64,000 nucleotides of DNA, taken from the NCBI RefSeq assembly GCF_900177625.1, contig NZ_FXAU01000004.1:62001-126000 (forward strand). The letters are read 5' to 3'. Position 1 is the first letter of the stretch, and each line of letters starts with the position of its first letter. The stretch comes from Sphingobacterium psychroaquaticum. GTDB lineage: Bacteria > Bacteroidota > Bacteroidia > Sphingobacteriales > Sphingobacteriaceae. The notes below the pieces were generated by a model that saw only the letters and a program-made list of their open reading frames with translations, searched no databases and was not told the origin of the DNA. This document shows positions 19,076-29,400 of this stretch, piece after piece. A program made the position numbers and the translations under genes.

Positions 19076-21397
19076 GTGAAGTACTATCTAACCCTCATTT
19101 TAAGTGTGTTCTTCCTGAACAGCTTGCTTGCTCAGGATGAGCTCCGCCTTGTATCATCGCTATACAGTACCATTATCGAGCAGAAAGGGATTAGTAGTAT
19201 TACACCTGTATATCAGCACAAGGGGAATACACTGATGGCAGATAGTGGCATCATCTACCAAGACGCTATTGGTCGCCAGTTTTTTGAGGCCTTTGGAAAT
19301 GTGGTCATCATACAAACCAACGGCACCACTATCCATGCCGATAAGCTGCATTACGATGCCGCTCCACAAGTGGCAACCCTGACCAATAACGTGCGCATGG
19401 TAAGCCCTAATTCGGTGCTCACCACCAACCACTTAGTATACAAAATGCGGGACCGCATTGGAACCTATACCGGCGGAGGCCGTATTATCAGTCGTGGCGA
19501 TACAATAACCTCGCGCAATGCTTATTATTTTGAAAATACGCAAGATGCCTATTTTAGAAATAAGGTTATCGTACGTACGCCGGATGTCAAAATTTACACC
19601 GACACGATGCGCTATAATTCCAATGAACGCATGACGTATTTCTTTGGTCCAACCAATATCAAAGGAAATAAAGCGGAAAATCTATATACCGAAAAGGGCG
19701 ATTATAACACCGGCACTGGTGTTGCACGTTTCTCCAAAAACAATCTATACACCGAGGGATCCCGCTTTTTAAAAGGAGATAGTCTCTATTACGAGCGTGC
19801 GACAGGGATTGGTAAAGCATACCGGAATGTTGTTTTTGTGGATACAGTTGATAAATTTATAGGCTCTGGAGGATACGGATTATACAATCAGGCGGATGGT
19901 TCCATTACTTTAACGGATAAACCGCTCGTCATCACCGTTGTTAAGAAAGATTCGACGGAGCAAACAAAAACGGACAGCACGGCTGTTAAATTATCGAAAG
20001 AAGATAAGAAAAACAGTAAAGACAAAGAAAAGGAACGAGACAAAGAACTAGCAAAAAAGAAGAACGATAAAGATGATAGCGAAAAGATTGCCACAAGAGA
20101 TAAGCTAAAGGCCAAAGAACCAGATGAACCGGAACTCATAGCGATCGCGCCTGAAAAGAAAGTAGAAATGGATTCTGTTTATACCACAGCGGACACGTTA
20201 TTTTCGAAACTCATCTTCCTGCGAGACTATAAAGCCCTGAATTTTAATCTGGATCGAAATGGCGGTGAGCTCGAAATCGATAAAGATGTAGATTATGGCG
20301 ATGATGAGGATGAATTGAGTGAGGGTGAAAAGGCAAGTCTTTCGGATTCATTGACTGTCGATAGTCTGGAACTTCCAAAAGTTATCGCGCCGTTAATTGA
20401 TAATGAAGCACAAACAACAAAAAAGGCAACGGCCGCGAAAAAAACAATTACGCCAATCAAAAAGGATGATACACCCTTAGATATTGGTGCAACAATTAAA
20501 CAAGATTCCTTATTACGCCAAAAAGCAGTCGTGCCCACTATTGGACAGGCAGACACCCTCATGAATAAGGCGCTTACCATCGCCAATACAGCGGAGACAA
20601 CTGCCATCCCTCCTGTTCGTGATAGCGCTTACCTCGACACGGCAAAAACCCGTATTATCAAAGCCTATCATAACGTTCGTTTATTTAAGTCCGACCTGCA
20701 AGCAGTAGCAGATTCAGCCTACTACGGAATGGCAGACTCTATGTTTCGCTTTATGGGAAAACCAATGATTTGGGCACAGGGATCGCAAATCTCGGGAGAC
20801 ACCATCTACATGCAAGCGGTAAATCAAAAACTGGACAATGCATTACTCCTGGGGAACGCATTTATGGTAAATGCCGTATTGGATAGTGTAAAGTTTAATC
20901 AACTAAAGGGGCGAAAGATTACAGCCTTCTTTACGAACAACAGCATTGATCGTCTTTATGTGGATGGGAATGCAGAAAATCTCGTCTTTTCAACCAACGA
21001 TAAAACGAATACCATTACGGAAATGTTTCATGACCGAGGCGCGCGTATTAAGATCAAAATGGAAGACAAAAAGATTATCGATTATATTACCATCCGCAAG
21101 GTGGATCAGAAGGTATACCCGTTTAAACTTGTCACCCAAGAAAATGAGGTTCTTCCTGGTTTTATCTGGCGACCGCAGGATCGACCAACGTCCAAAGAGG
21201 ACATGATGAATCGCAAGCGTGAAATCAACAAAGAAGGGGTACCGAGTGGTACAGAAGCAAATCCTACTGATGTACCCGCTCCGGCAGATAAAGAGAATGC
21301 TGTAAAAGAAGGCACTCCAAAAGTGCATTCATCGAGCACGGAGGAAATAAAAGAAACAGTACAGGAAGAAGTAGAAAAAGATCTACTTTTACTTTAG
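19076..21397 (+). CDS. OstA/LptA-like LPS transport protein with charged central linker
   Basis: A 773-residue secreted protein, reading from the GTG at 19076, which gives a typical signal (VKYYLTLILSVFFLNSLLAQ); an upstream TTG at 19037 only adds a hydrophobic extension. The N-terminal half has the repeating short strands of the OstA/LptA beta-jellyroll (MADSGIIYQDAIGRQFFEAFGNVVI, TLTNNVRMVSPNSVLTTNHLVY), which in LptA forms the periplasmic bridge for LPS. A long Lys/Glu/Asp-rich linker follows (about 19985-20140), then a Thr/Ala/Lys region, then a second OstA-like block from about 20640 (IIKAYHNVRLFKSDLQAVADSAYYG). Proteins of this kind are commonly annotated OstA-like in Bacteroidota. Its 3' end overlaps convergent rdgB by 9 bp. 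Confidence 0.82.
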   Translation: MKYYLTLILSVFFLNSLLAQDELRLVSSLYSTIIEQKGISSITPVYQHKGNTLMADSGIIYQDAIGRQFFEAFGNVVIIQTNGTTIHADKLHYDAAPQVATLTNNVRMVSPNSVLTTNHLVYKMRDRIGTYTGGGRIISRGDTITSRNAYYFENTQDAYFRNKVIVRTPDVKIYTDTMRYNSNERMTYFFGPTNIKGNKAENLYTEKGDYNTGTGVARFSKNNLYTEGSRFLKGDSLYYERATGIGKAYRNVVFVDTVDKFIGSGGYGLYNQADGSITLTDKPLVITVVKKDSTEQTKTDSTAVKLSKEDKKNSKDKEKERDKELAKKKNDKDDSEKIATRDKLKAKEPDEPELIAIAPEKKVEMDSVYTTADTLFSKLIFLRDYKALNFNLDRNGGELEIDKDVDYGDDEDELSEGEKASLSDSLTVDSLELPKVIAPLIDNEAQTTKKATAAKKTITPIKKDDTPLDIGATIKQDSLLRQKAVVPTIGQADTLMNKALTIANTAETTAIPPVRDSAYLDTAKTRIIKAYHNVRLFKSDLQAVADSAYYGMADSMFRFMGKPMIWAQGSQISGDTIYMQAVNQKLDNALLLGNAFMVNAVLDSVKFNQLKGRKITAFFTNNSIDRLYVDGNAENLVFSTNDKTNTITEMFHDRGARIKIKMEDKKIIDYITIRKVDQKVYPFKLVTQENEVLPGFIWRPQDRPTSKEDMMNRKREINKEGVPSGTEANPTDVPAPADKENAVKEGTPKVHSSSTEEIKETVQEEVEKDLLLL

Positions 21398-21958
21398 GAA
21401 ATCGGCAAGCTTTCCGACTGCAATCGCACGATGACTGATTGCATTTTTTTCTTCAGCACTCATCTCTGCAAAAGTTTGGGTATATCCTTTGGGAATAAAG
21501 ATTGGATCGTACCCGAAGCCCTTTACGCCGCGACGCTCACGGATGATATCGCCCTCAATCGTACCTTCAAAAAAATGTTGTTGCTCATTAAAATAGAGCG
21601 AGATTACAGTACGAAATCGCGCGGTACGGTTGGTGTTATCTCCTAATTTTTCTAATAGCAGATCGATATTCGTCTCCATATCACGGGATCCCGAGTAACG
21701 TGCTGAATAAACCCCTGGCTCTCCACCTAACGCATCAACCTCTAAACCCGAATCATCACCAAAGCAGTAAAGACCATACTTATTAACTAAGTAATCTGTC
21801 TTTTGTTGCGCATTTTCTTCAAAGGTCACGCCCGTTTCGGGAATATCATCATGACAGTCGATATCCGCCAACGAGCGTATAACAAACTTGTTCCCAATAA
21901 TGGCTTGAACTTCTTCTAATTTGTGGGCGTTATTCGTTGCAAATACTAATTCTAACAT
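21389..21958 (-). CDS. rdgB: XTP/dITP pyrophosphatase (non-canonical purine NTPase)
   Basis: A 189-residue Ham1/RdgB-type enzyme of normal length. It hydrolyses dITP, ITP and XTP to monophosphates and so keeps deaminated purines out of DNA and RNA. Family motifs are FATNNAHKLEEV at the N-terminus (triphosphate binding), FGDDSGLEVDALGGEPGVYSARYSG, and GFGYDPIFIPKGYTQTFAEMSAEEKNAISHRAIA at the C-terminus. Convergent with the OstA-like gene and overlapping it by 9 bp, with no terminator visible between them. Confidence 0.97.
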   Translation of the reverse strand: MLELVFATNNAHKLEEVQAIIGNKFVIRSLADIDCHDDIPETGVTFEENAQQKTDYLVNKYGLYCFGDDSGLEVDALGGEPGVYSARYSGSRDMETNIDLLLEKLGDNTNRTARFRTVISLYFNEQQHFFEGTIEGDIIRERRGVKGFGYDPIFIPKGYTQTFAEMSAEEKNAISHRAIAVGKLADFLK

Positions 21959-22015
21959 AGCAAGTCGTTATTCTTTGGTATGGGTAAGTTAATAGTCGTG
22001 GTCGTTAGTTATGAT

Positions 22016-22564
22016 TTAAGAGCCAATAAAGGTCTTGAATTCATTCCAAAAGAGCTTTTTCTTTTGGATATCGGCAAACATCTCCTCAAAGCTAAAGGTG
22101 TTGAAGACAGTAGCCACCTTACCTTTCATGTAAGAATTGTGTGCGATAGCTGGTAATTTCAAAGATGCAGGCTCTACACCTAACAACGTAATCTTCTTCG
22201 GAGAAAAAAACGTCATAATCTGCTTGAAATCATTTGGATTGTGTGGATTTGCTAAGTTGACAACAGCAACATTTTCTGCTGTTAACTGAAGCGCCCCTAT
22301 CGTCTTCACAAAAGCTTCTTCCGCCTGTGGCGAGAAGTAGGGATACTCCGGATAACGGAGGATAAATAAAACACCGGTAGATTTATCACCTTGAAAGATG
22401 AAAGTTTCTTTTGTATCCACTGGAGCAGGCGTATTTTCCGGTGATGAATCGACCACAATATTTTCCGTAGAAACAGCAAAATCACCAACTTCTCCATGAC
22501 CAAATAATGTCTCCGACATTAAGGCCTGAAGTGCAGCAGGATTATGGGTTAACAGGTTGCTCAT
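22016..22564 (-). CDS. Uncharacterised 182-residue protein, no signal peptide
   Basis: I do not recognise this protein. It is soluble with no signal peptide or membrane helix. Residues 1-70 are low in conserved pattern and Pro/Thr/Asp-rich in part; residues 70-182 look like a compact alpha/beta domain (GVLFILRYPEYPYFSPQAEE, ENVAVVNL, KKITLLGVEP) ending in a helix with KKLFWNEFKTFI. That C-terminal pattern, strand-turn-helix followed by K...LW..., loosely recalls the small clamp-loader psi subunit, but this is only a resemblance. It starts just 9 bp below the terminator of the deoxyhypusine-synthase-like gene, 57 bp after that gene's stop. Confidence 0.6.
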   Translation of the reverse strand: MSNLLTHNPAALQALMSETLFGHGEVGDFAVSTENIVVDSSPENTPAPVDTKETFIFQGDKSTGVLFILRYPEYPYFSPQAEEAFVKTIGALQLTAENVAVVNLANPHNPNDFKQIMTFFSPKKITLLGVEPASLKLPAIAHNSYMKGKVATVFNTFSFEEMFADIQKKKLFWNEFKTFIGS

Positions 22565-22572
22565 AAGGTGAC

Positions 22573-22609
22573 GAAAAAAAAGGTGTCACACACCTTTTGT
22601 GTGTGACAC
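22573..22609 (-). terminator. Intrinsic terminator of the deoxyhypusine-synthase-like gene
   Basis: Perfect 11-bp stem (GTGTCACACAC with GTGTGTGACAC, 22583-22609) with a 5-nt loop, followed on the minus strand by a run of T. It lies between the deoxyhypusine-synthase-like gene and the next gene, which begins only 9 bp further on, so read-through or an internal promoter must feed that gene. Confidence 0.85.
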
Positions 22610-22620
22610 AATCTACAGTA

Positions 22621-23601
22621 TTATTGTCCTAAAAGGTATGCAAAAACCAACGGAGCTACGATAGTAGCATCGGATTCAATAACATATTTAGGCGTATCAA
22701 TATCTAGTTTACCCCAAGTGATTTTTTCATTTGGAACAGCCCCAGAATACGATCCATACGAAGTAGTGGAATCAGAAATCTGACAGAAATATGCCCAGAA
22801 AGGAACATCTTCCCATTCTAAATCCTGATACATCATTGGCACAACACAAATTGGGAAGTCACCAGAAATACCACCTCCAATTTGGAAGAAACCAACGCCT
22901 TTTCCAGAAGAGTTCTCACGGTACCACTCTGTCAAATAGATCATGTATTCGATACCCGATTTTACGGTGCTCGCTTTCAACTTACCTTTAATCACATTGG
23001 AAGCGAAGATATTTCCTGTCGTTGAATCTTCCCATCCTGGACATACGATAGGTAAATTTTTCTCAGCCGCTGCAATAATCCAAGAGTTCTTTGGATCAAT
23101 TTCATAGTATTGCTCCAATACACCAGAGTTTACCACTTGGTATAAGTACTCATGTGGTAAGTAACGCTCACCTTTAGCTTCCGCAGCATGCCATACATCC
23201 TCTAAGTGTTTTTGTAAACGACGGAATGCTTCCTCTTCAGGGATACATGTATCCGTTACACGATTATAGTGTTGATCCAGCAATTCACGTTCTTGCTCCG
23301 GCGTTAAATCACGGTAGTTAGGAACACGTTTATAGTGCGAGTGCGCCACTAAATTCATGACATCTTCTTCCAAGTTTGCTCCTGTACAAGAGATAAAATG
23401 AACTTTATCTTGACGAATCATTTCGGCCAACGAAATACCTAGTTCCGCAGTACTCATCGCACCACCTAATGAAACTAGCATCTTACCACCTTCTAGGAGG
23501 TGTGTCTCATACCCTTTAGCTGCATCAACTAAAGCAGCAGCATTGAAATGCAGGTAGTTTTTCTCTATAAATTGAGAAATAGGACCTTTTTGTGTACTCA
23601 T
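22621..23601 (-). CDS. Deoxyhypusine synthase-family protein
   Basis: A 326-residue protein of the deoxyhypusine synthase family; the start MSTQKGPISQF at 23601 is preferred to an ATG two codons upstream. Eukaryotic and archaeal members transfer aminobutyl from spermidine to a lysine of eIF5A/aIF5A. Bacteria lack that substrate, and some bacterial members are thought to act on free polyamines. Conserved features are visible: VSLGGAMSTAELG, HFISCTGANLEEDVMNL, CPGWEDSTTGN, FQIGGGISGDFPICVVPMM, and NEKITWGKLDIDTPKYVIESDATIVAPL, which retains the Lys of the WGK motif that forms the enzyme-substrate imine. The catalytic apparatus therefore looks intact. A -7 promoter box CAAAGGTA (minus TACCTTTG) is at 23627-23634. 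Confidence 0.9.
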   Translation of the reverse strand: MSTQKGPISQFIEKNYLHFNAAALVDAAKGYETHLLEGGKMLVSLGGAMSTAELGISLAEMIRQDKVHFISCTGANLEEDVMNLVAHSHYKRVPNYRDLTPEQERELLDQHYNRVTDTCIPEEEAFRRLQKHLEDVWHAAEAKGERYLPHEYLYQVVNSGVLEQYYEIDPKNSWIIAAAEKNLPIVCPGWEDSTTGNIFASNVIKGKLKASTVKSGIEYMIYLTEWYRENSSGKGVGFFQIGGGISGDFPICVVPMMYQDLEWEDVPFWAYFCQISDSTTSYGSYSGAVPNEKITWGKLDIDTPKYVIESDATIVAPLVFAYLLGQ

Positions 23602-23666
23602 AATCATTAATTTTCAGATACAAGCACAAAGGTAAGCAAACGAATCGAGAAGCCGGATGAAAAACT

Positions 23667-23780
23667 CTATTTCCTCCGCAACAGCTTATGAAAGATCATC
23701 CAGAAAAAAATCAACAATACAAGGAGGACAAAAAGAATGAAAAGTTCCTGTGTGCCGATAGACCAAGCTAAAATTTTCAT
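23667..23780 (-). CDS. Small single-helix membrane protein, 37 residues
   Basis: An ATG-to-TAG frame in the 300-bp gap between the deoxyhypusine-synthase-like gene and the SusE gene. The predicted peptide starts MKILAWSIGTQELFIL, continues as one strongly hydrophobic helix of about 18 residues, and ends in the basic tail HKLLRRK. The hydrophobic helix followed by positive charges is the normal topology of a small inner-membrane protein, and the N-terminal GTQELFILF loosely recalls TatA-like helices. No function can be assigned. The preceding bases are AT-rich, as usual here. Confidence 0.5.
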   Translation of the reverse strand: MKILAWSIGTQELFILFVLLVLLIFFWMIFHKLLRRK

Positions 23781-23902
23781 ACACTAATTTTACAGGGTTT
23801 TATATATACGGTAGTCCTCAAAAAATGAACCAAAGTAAAAAAGAGAGGCAAAAGCCGAAATTCGTCCTTTACCCCTCTTCTTACGACCCACTTATTATTC
23901 TT

Positions 23903-24877
23903 TTATTTCTTCGTCAAGGTTGCCGTAAAAGCTCCTGGCTTCAGATGTAGTTCGATATCGTAGGTACCTGCCGCATAGATCTTTAGGTTATCGCCATCCA
24001 GCACCAAAGCCGACGATGTACCCCCCAGATTCATGCCCCAGTCGTTGTTTGCCCTAAACTTAAGCTCCCCAACGACTAGATCTGTGGTAAGTTTCCATGT
24101 ATAAGTTCCTTTAGCGCCGGCAAAAGACATCTCCGTATCTTTATCCCAGCCACCCGCCGTTGCGCTCCCCACAATCCCCCAGGTCAAAGGCAACAGTTCA
24201 TAGGTCAATGCCTCAGCATCCATCCGCAGGCGATAAAAACCATCCTTCAACACCGTAATGTTCCCTGCTTTTTCATCCTGCAATAGCGTGCCGTCCGTCG
24301 CTCCTTTCCCATAGGCATTGTCCCAATTCACATTTGTCGGTAAGAACTTAAAGCCATCTCCTGCAACCGTCACGTACTCATAGGTTTCAAACTTCGTTTT
24401 ACTCTCTTCGTCATATAGGGCCATCGGCACAGAAAGCGTAGGCTCCCAACCCGCACCAATAGCACCGCCCACGACATACATCACCGGATTACTCTCCGAA
24501 AAGACGATAGGTTTCGTCTTCTCGATCGTGCCGCCAGCAGCAGCATACCTCACCATTAAGGAAGCCTCACCAACCCAGCTTTCGTCCAACGGAATATCAA
24601 AAGACTTCGACACAATATGTGCCCCTTTCTCGATGGCGACTGTCTCGGACAACAACACCTCGCTGCCCTTGACGATACTAAACTCAAAAGAACTTATATT
24701 ATTCGCAATAAAGCCAACCTTTAATGCCTTCCCAACTTGAATCGTCGCTGCCGTAGTTTCATTGATTGAAACAATAGCATCATCGATACCATGCTCCACC
24801 TTTTTACATCCCGTAAAAAAGCCGCCTATTAAAACCGCCATAGCGGTTATTACAACAAATTGTTTTGTCCGTTTCAT
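23903..24877 (-). CDS. SusE/SusF-like outer-membrane alpha-glucan-binding lipoprotein
   Basis: A 324-residue lipoprotein, with lipobox FFTGC (Cys24). Residues about 25-125 form an Ig-like SusE domain. Two further beta-sandwich modules follow: one opening MYVVGGAIGAGWEPTLSVPM and one opening WGIVGSATAGGWDKDTEM. These paired GxxGWxxxxxM modules are typical of starch-binding SusE/SusF proteins in Bacteroidota. It sits on the cell surface next to SusC and SusD and helps hold alpha-glucan chains. It is the last gene of the SusC-SusD-SusE operon, 11 bp after susD. Confidence 0.87.
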   Translation of the reverse strand: MKRTKQFVVITAMAVLIGGFFTGCKKVEHGIDDAIVSINETTAATIQVGKALKVGFIANNISSFEFSIVKGSEVLLSETVAIEKGAHIVSKSFDIPLDESWVGEASLMVRYAAAGGTIEKTKPIVFSESNPVMYVVGGAIGAGWEPTLSVPMALYDEESKTKFETYEYVTVAGDGFKFLPTNVNWDNAYGKGATDGTLLQDEKAGNITVLKDGFYRLRMDAEALTYELLPLTWGIVGSATAGGWDKDTEMSFAGAKGTYTWKLTTDLVVGELKFRANNDWGMNLGGTSSALVLDGDNLKIYAAGTYDIELHLKPGAFTATLTKK

Positions 24878-24888
24878 CTTTGTAAATT

Positions 24889-26442
24889 CTAATAGCCAGG
24901 ATTTTGCGTTAAATTCCCATTATTTGTCATCGCTCTTGCTGGCACCGGGAATAAGCGTTTATGACTTTCACCTGCATTTGCTGGTTTAAACAGCAGTGCA
25001 TCCTCCCATTTTCCAAAGCGGATCATATCCGTACGACGCGTCAGCTCGAAGGTAAACTCCAGTCCCCGTTCCTTATAGATCGCATCCAGCGTCAAACTGC
25101 CTGCCGTAAAATGTTTTTCAGGGTTTACAGGAAACGCCCGTTGACGCACCTGATTTGCAGCCGTTACTGCCTCGGTTAATGAACCATTCGTCGCTCCACG
25201 CAAGATCGCCTCTGCCTTCATCAAGAGCACATCTGCCAAACGAAAAACCACCACATCATTTCCTGCATTATTGCTGATTTGGTTTTTATCGGGATAGTAT
25301 TTAATACAACGTGCACCAGCCAAACGACCACCATCATCGGCACCACCAATATCAAAATCCGAACCTGGCAACAAATTATAACTATACGGATTGATAACAA
25401 TATTCATCCCATTATAGATTAACGGTTGTCCTGTTGAATTATACTGTTGTCCGTGAAGCCATTGCTGTTTTCTATTGTCCGAATCTTCAAACAAATCAAA
25501 GTAAGCCGGGGGCGCACTCCACCCGTTCCACGGGTTTACACTTAGTTCAAAAGTCTGTCGGTGTGCGTAATGAAGCACCCGATTAAACAAGGTGTTCCCC
25601 GTTGCCCGCGCCGCATCATACGGAATGGAGAAAATAGGCTCTGGTGAAGAAGCGCCGTTATCCGGCATAAACTGCGCCAAGAAATCATTCTCCAGCGCAT
25701 ACTTGCCCGAAGCAATAACCATATTTGCATGGTCCACCACCTTGTTCCAATCCATCGCCTGCGCATACACTTGCCCGTTAAGATATACTTTGGCTAGCAA
25801 CGCATGAGCAAACCATTTTGTTGGCCTTCCGTATGTTGCTTCCGTTTTATCTTCACTCAACAAAGCGAGGTTCTCTTCCAGCTCGCTCGTAATAAAACTA
25901 TACACTTCCGCACGTGGAGTCGTTTTTGGCAACTCCGTTCCGGTATCAAATGTCTTCACCAACGGAATATTACCATACGTATCCATCATCATGAAATAAT
26001 ACCAAGCCCGCATGGTTTTAATTTCAGCGACCGTTTGATTCTTCTGCGCTGAATCTTCTGCTTTTTCCAGTACACTTAATACTCTATTGCAGGTACCAAT
26101 GGCATTAAACCCCCAGTCCCACGTATCGCGCACCACTTCATGTGAAGGGGACCAGCTATGATAGTGCATATCACGCCACTTTCCACCATCAAACCAGTCG
26201 CCTCCACGCGTAGGAACAATAACCTCATCTGCTCCCGCAGTCTGTAGGCTAAAGTAATTATCAAAATATCCCCGTGCCGCTGTGTAAACTGGTCCCGTAA
26301 CCGCGACAAACTGATCCGGTGTCTTTGGAAATGTTTCTTCTGTATACGCCGAATGTACATCAACGTCAAATTTTGTACACGATACTCCTAGCCCCAATAC
26401 ACCAGCTAAAAGCATTATATTTAATTTTGTTCTCGTTTTCAT
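24889..26442 (-). CDS. SusD/RagB-family glycan-binding lipoprotein
   Basis: A 517-residue SusD protein with signal and lipobox GVSC (Cys22). TPR-like helices (IKTMRAWYYFMMMDTYGNIPLV) and the C-terminal signature (YKERGLEFTFELTRRTDMIRFGKWEDALLF, LFPVPARAMTNNGNLTQNPGY) are clear. It begins 5 bp after susC and is followed by the SusE gene at 11 bp, so all three are one operon. It captures the oligosaccharide and closes over the SusC channel; context indicates malto-oligosaccharide or another alpha-glucan. Confidence 0.95.
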   Translation of the reverse strand: MKTRTKLNIMLLAGVLGLGVSCTKFDVDVHSAYTEETFPKTPDQFVAVTGPVYTAARGYFDNYFSLQTAGADEVIVPTRGGDWFDGGKWRDMHYHSWSPSHEVVRDTWDWGFNAIGTCNRVLSVLEKAEDSAQKNQTVAEIKTMRAWYYFMMMDTYGNIPLVKTFDTGTELPKTTPRAEVYSFITSELEENLALLSEDKTEATYGRPTKWFAHALLAKVYLNGQVYAQAMDWNKVVDHANMVIASGKYALENDFLAQFMPDNGASSPEPIFSIPYDAARATGNTLFNRVLHYAHRQTFELSVNPWNGWSAPPAYFDLFEDSDNRKQQWLHGQQYNSTGQPLIYNGMNIVINPYSYNLLPGSDFDIGGADDGGRLAGARCIKYYPDKNQISNNAGNDVVVFRLADVLLMKAEAILRGATNGSLTEAVTAANQVRQRAFPVNPEKHFTAGSLTLDAIYKERGLEFTFELTRRTDMIRFGKWEDALLFKPANAGESHKRLFPVPARAMTNNGNLTQNPGY

Positions 26443-26447
26443 TTGTT

Positions 26448-29400
26448 CTAAAAAGTTAAGTTCACACCCAAGCTAAAGGACCGTGTTCTCGGGTAATAAT
26501 TCCGATTATCAATACCTGGAGCTAAACCGCCCAGACCAACTTCGGGATCCACTCCCGTATAATCAGTCAGCACAAATAAATTTTGACCCGTTGCATAAAT
26601 TCGAGCCTGTTTAAAATATTTATGCCCGGCGACAGCAAAACGATAACCCAGAGTAGCATTATCAAGCCTTAAGAAAGAACCATCTTCAATAAATCGACTA
26701 GAAGCAATCAATGGCGTTTCAAAAACACCTTCTTTAACCGCATCTTTAGAGATATTGGTTACGTTAGCTTGTTGAAGACGTGAAAGATCAGCACGCGTAG
26801 CATTGAAAACCTGATTGCCATACATTCCGCGGAAAAAGATATTCAGATCCCAGTTTTTGTAACGCAGATTATTGTTCCATCCATACGTGAATTTTGGCAA
26901 GGCATGTCCCATGATCTGGTAATCGTCCGGCGCAGAAATTTGATCCTGCGTCACCAGCTCACCAGAAGGTTTTTGATAAATGGTGCGTTTGGCAACCTCA
27001 TCATAGCCAACGTACTTCGCGACATAAAACGTTCCCAAGGCTTGCCCCGGTAAAACGATGGCAGCCGTTTGTCCCGTCCACCCCTCTAATCCAATACCTC
27101 CTTCATAACGTTGAGAGACACCAATATTTTCAATATTAGAAGTCAATGAACCCACTTCATTTATATTTCGTGCAAAATTAACCGTTGTGTTGTACGAGAA
27201 ATTGCTGTTACTAACCACCCGAGCATTCAAGACAATTTCAACACCTTTGTTACTCATCGTTGCCCCATTTGCGAGAAGACGATTAAACTGGTATGGTGGA
27301 GAAGGCACGTCATACTCGTACAATAGGTCTTTTGTTTCCTTATTGTAATACTCAACAGAACCGCCCAATCGTCCTTTCCACAGTTCAAAATCTAAACCCA
27401 CATTGAACATCGATGTTGTTTCCCATTTCAGATCCGGATTCGCGTTTTGGTTTACACCGTAGGCATTCATCCATTTGCCATTATAAAGAAATTGACCATT
27501 CTGTGGACCAAAAATCACAATCTGACGATATGGATCGATATTCTGGTTTCCGGATACTCCATAACCAGCACGAATCTTCAATTCAGAGAAGAGCGTTTGA
27601 TTTTCCATAAACGCCTCTTTTGTCAGGCGCCACGCGGCCGAAACCGAAGGGAATGTCGCCCAGCGATTATTTACGCCAAACTTAGACGAACCATCTTTAC
27701 GTAACGAAGCACTCAATAGGTATTTTTCATTAAAGCTATAGCCCAAACGACCATAAAAAGAAATCAAGAGAGACTCCAATGTGGCCGGTGAATCCGTAAA
27801 CGGATTATAGCCTTCCGGTAAAGTACCTAGGTTCAGGTTATTCGACCCCAGATCATCCGACATAAAACCAACCGAAGAAGCCCACATGCCATCATTGTTC
27901 TTCGTACGTTGATAGGAATAACCCGCCATAGCGTCAACGGTATGCTGTCCACGTGTTAGGTTGTAGTTCAGATAGGTTTCTAAAATTTTATCAATATGTT
28001 TGAGATTCGTCCGGTCACCATAACCACGTCCCAAAGCTTTAGAGTCAAAATCTGTTCGGTGCATATAATATTTCTTATCATAGTGCGTCCGCTGATAAGA
28101 AAGCACATTCGACCACACCAAGCCGTCCAAGATGGTCAGATCGGCCTTGAAATTTCCCAGCAATGTATTGTTACTTCTCGTTTCATCTCTTTGGTTCAGC
28201 ATGGCTACTGGGTTCATATAATTCGTCCGTCCCGGTACTTGAAAATATCCGCCATATTGAACATACTCTGCTCCATCCGACATAATCGGGGAAGTAGGTA
28301 AATACCGGGCTGCCCCATTAAAGATACCATAGTCTACATGATCGGAATTATTGATGCTATTGGCCATATTAAAAGCAAGCTTCAGTCGGTTGTCAAAAGC
28401 AGATTGATCGATACCGGCGCGCGCAATAATACGCTCTATGCCATTCCGCTTAACAATACCTTGGTTATTGAAATAATTCACCGAAGCATTGTAACGCGTC
28501 CCCTCGGATCCACCTGTCATCGAAAGATTATGGTTGTGCGAAAACCCCGTTCTTGTAATCTCTTTCTGCCAATCCGTATCATAACCTGTTTCACTTCCTG
28601 CTACCGCCAAACCATGCTCCTCCACAAACATCTTATGTTCACTTGCATTCAAAACATTGACCCGGTTAGCCACCCGTTCCGTTGCAGCATAGCCACTATA
28701 CGACAAAACTGGAGCACCGGCTTTACCGCGCTTAGTCGTTACGAAAATAACACCATTCGCCGCCCGAGAGCCGTAAATAGCTGTCGAAGAAGCATCTTTC
28801 ATCACATCCATCGAAACAATATCATCGGGTGCAACAAGTTCAATATTCGCCCCAACAACACCATCAATTACATAAAGCGGAGCGGAACTCGCCGTTAAAG
28901 AGGATGGCCCCCGCAGCTGAATTGTCGCGCCTGCCGTAGGATCTCCACCAGAACGATTTACTGTTAACCCCGCCACTTTACCGGCCAAGAGTTGGTCCGG
29001 AGAACCCACAACTCCTTTGTTAAACTCCTCGGGCGTCACGCTCGCAATCGAACCGGTAACCTGCTTTTTCTTTGCCACCCCATATCCGATAACAACCACT
29101 TCCTCTAAAGCATCCATTCCATTACTCATTGTAAAATTGAGGACATTTTCGCCTGCTACCAGGCGTACAGTCTGACTTGAATTACTAAGTCCCATCATCT
29201 TCACCGTAATCGTATGGTTTCCCAACGGAAGATTTGAAATACTATACCTTCCGTCCATATCCGTGGAAGTCGCCTTTTTCGTATCTCCGATAACAACGGT
29301 TGCCCCCACAACCGGTTCTCCTTGTTCGTCGAGCACCCGCCCTTGTAGAATCACGCTCTGCACAACGCCAGCTTCCGCATGGCTCGTAAAAGCGCAACCC

